Program-made: the position numbers and the translations under genes
Origin: Borrelia parkeri
GTDB lineage: Bacteria; Spirochaetota; Spirochaetia; Borreliales; Borreliaceae
Assembly: GCF_023035815.1 (NCBI RefSeq)
Contig: NZ_CP073162.1
Span: 1 to 58,045 of the forward strand
DNA length: 58,045 bases
Direction: 5' to 3'
Shown here: piece by piece, positions 56,505 through 58,045 of the stretch
Layout: every line of letters starts with the position of its first letter
Numbering within the stretch: position 1 is the first letter of the stretch
The notes under the pieces: generated by a model
What the model saw: only the letters and a program-made list of their open reading frames with translations
What the model was told of the DNA's origin: nothing
Database searches by the model: none

Positions 56505-57863
56505 TTAAACAGCATTTAAAATAGGAGTGGACCAATCATTAACTACATTTGAATTACTACTAAAGGTAAAATCCATAACAGAGCTTAAAAACTTAAATCT
56601 ATCCTTAATAGCTCTCCTACTCATATCTAAATGGAATAGATTCCCATCAAAGTCATAATTTATATGTTCATTTAAAGAAAATTCTTTAACCAGAGCATCT
56701 ATTTGAAATTTAAGTTTATCTTTAATAGGTTTTGTTAACCTAGACAACTCTAACGCATAATCCTTTTTAGTTGTCTCTTCTACCTTGTCAATTTCAGATT
56801 GCAATGCAATAATCTTTTCAAGATGTCTCTTCAAATTCAAATTTTCGTCTTCATCAATCTCAAGATGACTTGCTTTTAAAAATGTTAAAAATTCAAACTT
56901 GAAATCCATATCACACAACTCTTGATACACAAAGCTATTCTTTAAAAAATCTTCAATAATAACACTCAGCTCGTCTAAATCAATATTTTTAATATCAATA
57001 TCACTATTTGATTTTAAAGATTTGGCAATACGACTTACTTCCTGCTCTAATCTTGAAACCTCAGTCATTACAGCACTAATAAAATTATCATCCCTATTAA
57101 TTACACAGTTGATAGCCTCATTACCTATGATAATAAATAAATTTCCCCTATCTAAACCTGTACATAAGAGTTGCATTTGTACTTGAACATAATATTTGAA
57201 GAAATATTTATTTTCTAAAAAATTACCGGTTCTGTTGTATTCAAAAGCTGCACTTTTTAAGTAAAGATTATCACTAAATTTGATCTCAAGTAACTCTGCT
57301 TCTCCTGTGATGCTTACAAACCATCCATCAATTGTTGAACCAACTAATGTCTCACGGCCCTTAAATTTTTTAAAATAATTATATTTGTCAACACCGTTTG
57401 CATATTTGTTTTTATGCAACACTTCAATATTGCCTGCGTGCATACGAACAAATTCATCAAATCCTAAAGACTCTAGTATCTTCCCCTTTCTCATGCTTAA
57501 ATTATCTTCAAATGGAATCTCTCTTCCTATAGCTTTAAGTATCCTATCTCGCATTAATTTTTCTAAAGAATCAGCTCCAATAAACATACTTCCAACTTCA
57601 CTTGCACCCATATGCTTTAATGCTTCTCTTTGAATACTAAAATCAACCTTACTATTAAACTTAAAACATTCATCTCTTCCAATTTTTGGTAATTTACGTC
57701 CTATCTTATTTATTTTACTTAACTGTTTTTGTTTACCTTTAAAATTTTCTTGACTTTGATATGCAAAAGATTCAAATCCTTCAAACATCATCTGCCTGTA
57801 CAAACTAAATTGTTGCATCCCCACCTCTGATTTTTGTTCATTTATTTTTGTCATATTTATCAT
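56505..57863 (-). CDS. YqaJ-like phage exonuclease (DUF244), intact
   Basis: A 452-residue protein with the layout of YqaJ/lambda-exo nucleases: GASEVGSMFIGADS near 86-99, RKGKILESLGF near 125-135, then D179 (STIDGWF), E193 and K195 (LLEIKF) as a PD-(D/E)xK set, and QVQMQL at 227-232. The last 150 residues are a charged coiled coil. GGGGGG stands 5 bases before the ATG. It probably resects DNA ends for Erf annealing. It leads the early operon behind a consensus promoter. Confidence 0.8.
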   Translation of the reverse strand: MINMTKINEQKSEVGMQQFSLYRQMMFEGFESFAYQSQENFKGKQKQLSKINKIGRKLPKIGRDECFKFNSKVDFSIQREALKHMGASEVGSMFIGADSLEKLMRDRILKAIGREIPFEDNLSMRKGKILESLGFDEFVRMHAGNIEVLHKNKYANGVDKYNYFKKFKGRETLVGSTIDGWFVSITGEAELLEIKFSDNLYLKSAAFEYNRTGNFLENKYFFKYYVQVQMQLLCTGLDRGNLFIIIGNEAINCVINRDDNFISAVMTEVSRLEQEVSRIAKSLKSNSDIDIKNIDLDELSVIIEDFLKNSFVYQELCDMDFKFEFLTFLKASHLEIDEDENLNLKRHLEKIIALQSEIDKVEETTKKDYALELSRLTKPIKDKLKFQIDALVKEFSLNEHINYDFDGNLFHLDMSRRAIKDRFKFLSSVMDFTFSSNSNVVNDWSTPILNAV

Positions 57864-57895
57864 ATTAACCCCCCTATAATGTATTTATAAATAAA

Positions 57896-57924
57896 ATAAT
57901 ATAGCAAAAAATTGTTTTTGTCAA
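57896..57924 (-). promoter_or_regulatory. Early operon promoter, unit 2
   Basis: TTGACA, 17-base spacer and TATTAT on the - strand, as in unit 1. Confidence 0.8.
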
Positions 57925-57984
57925 AACTTTTGATATATTATTTTTGTTAAATTCTAAAAAAATATATTTTTATTATAAATAGGT

Positions 57985-58013
57985 TTACTTTTTATCCGGT
58001 ATTGCGTTACTAT
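57985..58013 (+). promoter_or_regulatory. Promoter candidate of the intact partition cassette
   Basis: TTACTT, 17-base spacer and TACTAT, followed by the leader TAATACATTATAGGAGTT and, across the circle junction, the ATG at base 1. The same leader stands before erf at 3747-3764. Confidence 0.65.
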
Positions 58014-58045
58014 GATTAACAGTAATACATTATAGGAGTTTAATA

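Noticed and set aside
1..58045. CRISPR array, tRNA, rRNA or insertion sequence
   Set aside because: No spaced repeat array, no cloverleaf or rRNA sequence and no transposase were seen on either strand.

Overview
The window is AT-rich, with almost gap-free operons of short Borrelia-specific phage genes and the Borrelia plasmid replication/partition cassette. It looks like a cp32-family circular prophage plasmid (phiBB-1 type) from a Borrelia species. A Dam-type methylase is present and no Erp gene is recognisable, which fits the relapsing-fever group better than the Lyme group; this is inference. Base 1 is the ATG of the PF57-type gene, and its Shine-Dalgarno sequence (AGGAGTT) lies in the last 15 bases of the window. 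The sequence therefore reads as a closed circle opened at that start codon.

The circle is a head-to-tail dimer. Unit 1 is about 1-29645 and unit 2 about 29646-58045. Each unit has: (a) a rightward replication/partition cassette PF57-PF50-ParA(PF32)-PF49, then a Bdr-like gene and an Erf annealing protein; (b) a long leftward virion operon, running portal, DUF1357, three DUF228 paralogues, probable major capsid, connectors, sheath, tube, tape measure, baseplate, tail fibre and BlyA/BlyB; (c) a leftward bdr gene and TerS-TerL pair; (d) a rightward Mlp lipoprotein and a tyrosine recombinase; (e) a leftward early operon, running YqaJ-like exonuclease (DUF244), a small membrane protein, SSB, an unknown protein, DUF261 and Dam.

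The virion operons of the two units correspond at a constant offset of 29750 bases from 4919 to 19776, with only a few substitutions. The other regions differ. Unit 1 has an intact partition cassette, but its portal, TerL, bdr, integrase, SSB, a small unknown gene and DUF244 carry single-base frameshifts or a stop. Unit 2 has most of these intact, but its partition cassette is riddled with small indels and a 1248-base deletion removes most of TerS and the front of TerL. No intact large terminase is present in the window.

Three readings fit: a real co-integrate of two related cp32 plasmids undergoing decay, an assembly that joined two sibling plasmids, or a chimeric consensus where siblings differ. 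The frameshifts cluster where the units diverge, and several look like bases from two alleles interleaved, so consensus error must be excluded first. The main biological points are a perfect palindrome after parA whose centre changes symmetrically between units, a complete phage recombination set (exonuclease, Erf, SSB, tyrosine recombinase, Dam), and a cysteine-peptidase-like motif set in DUF261.
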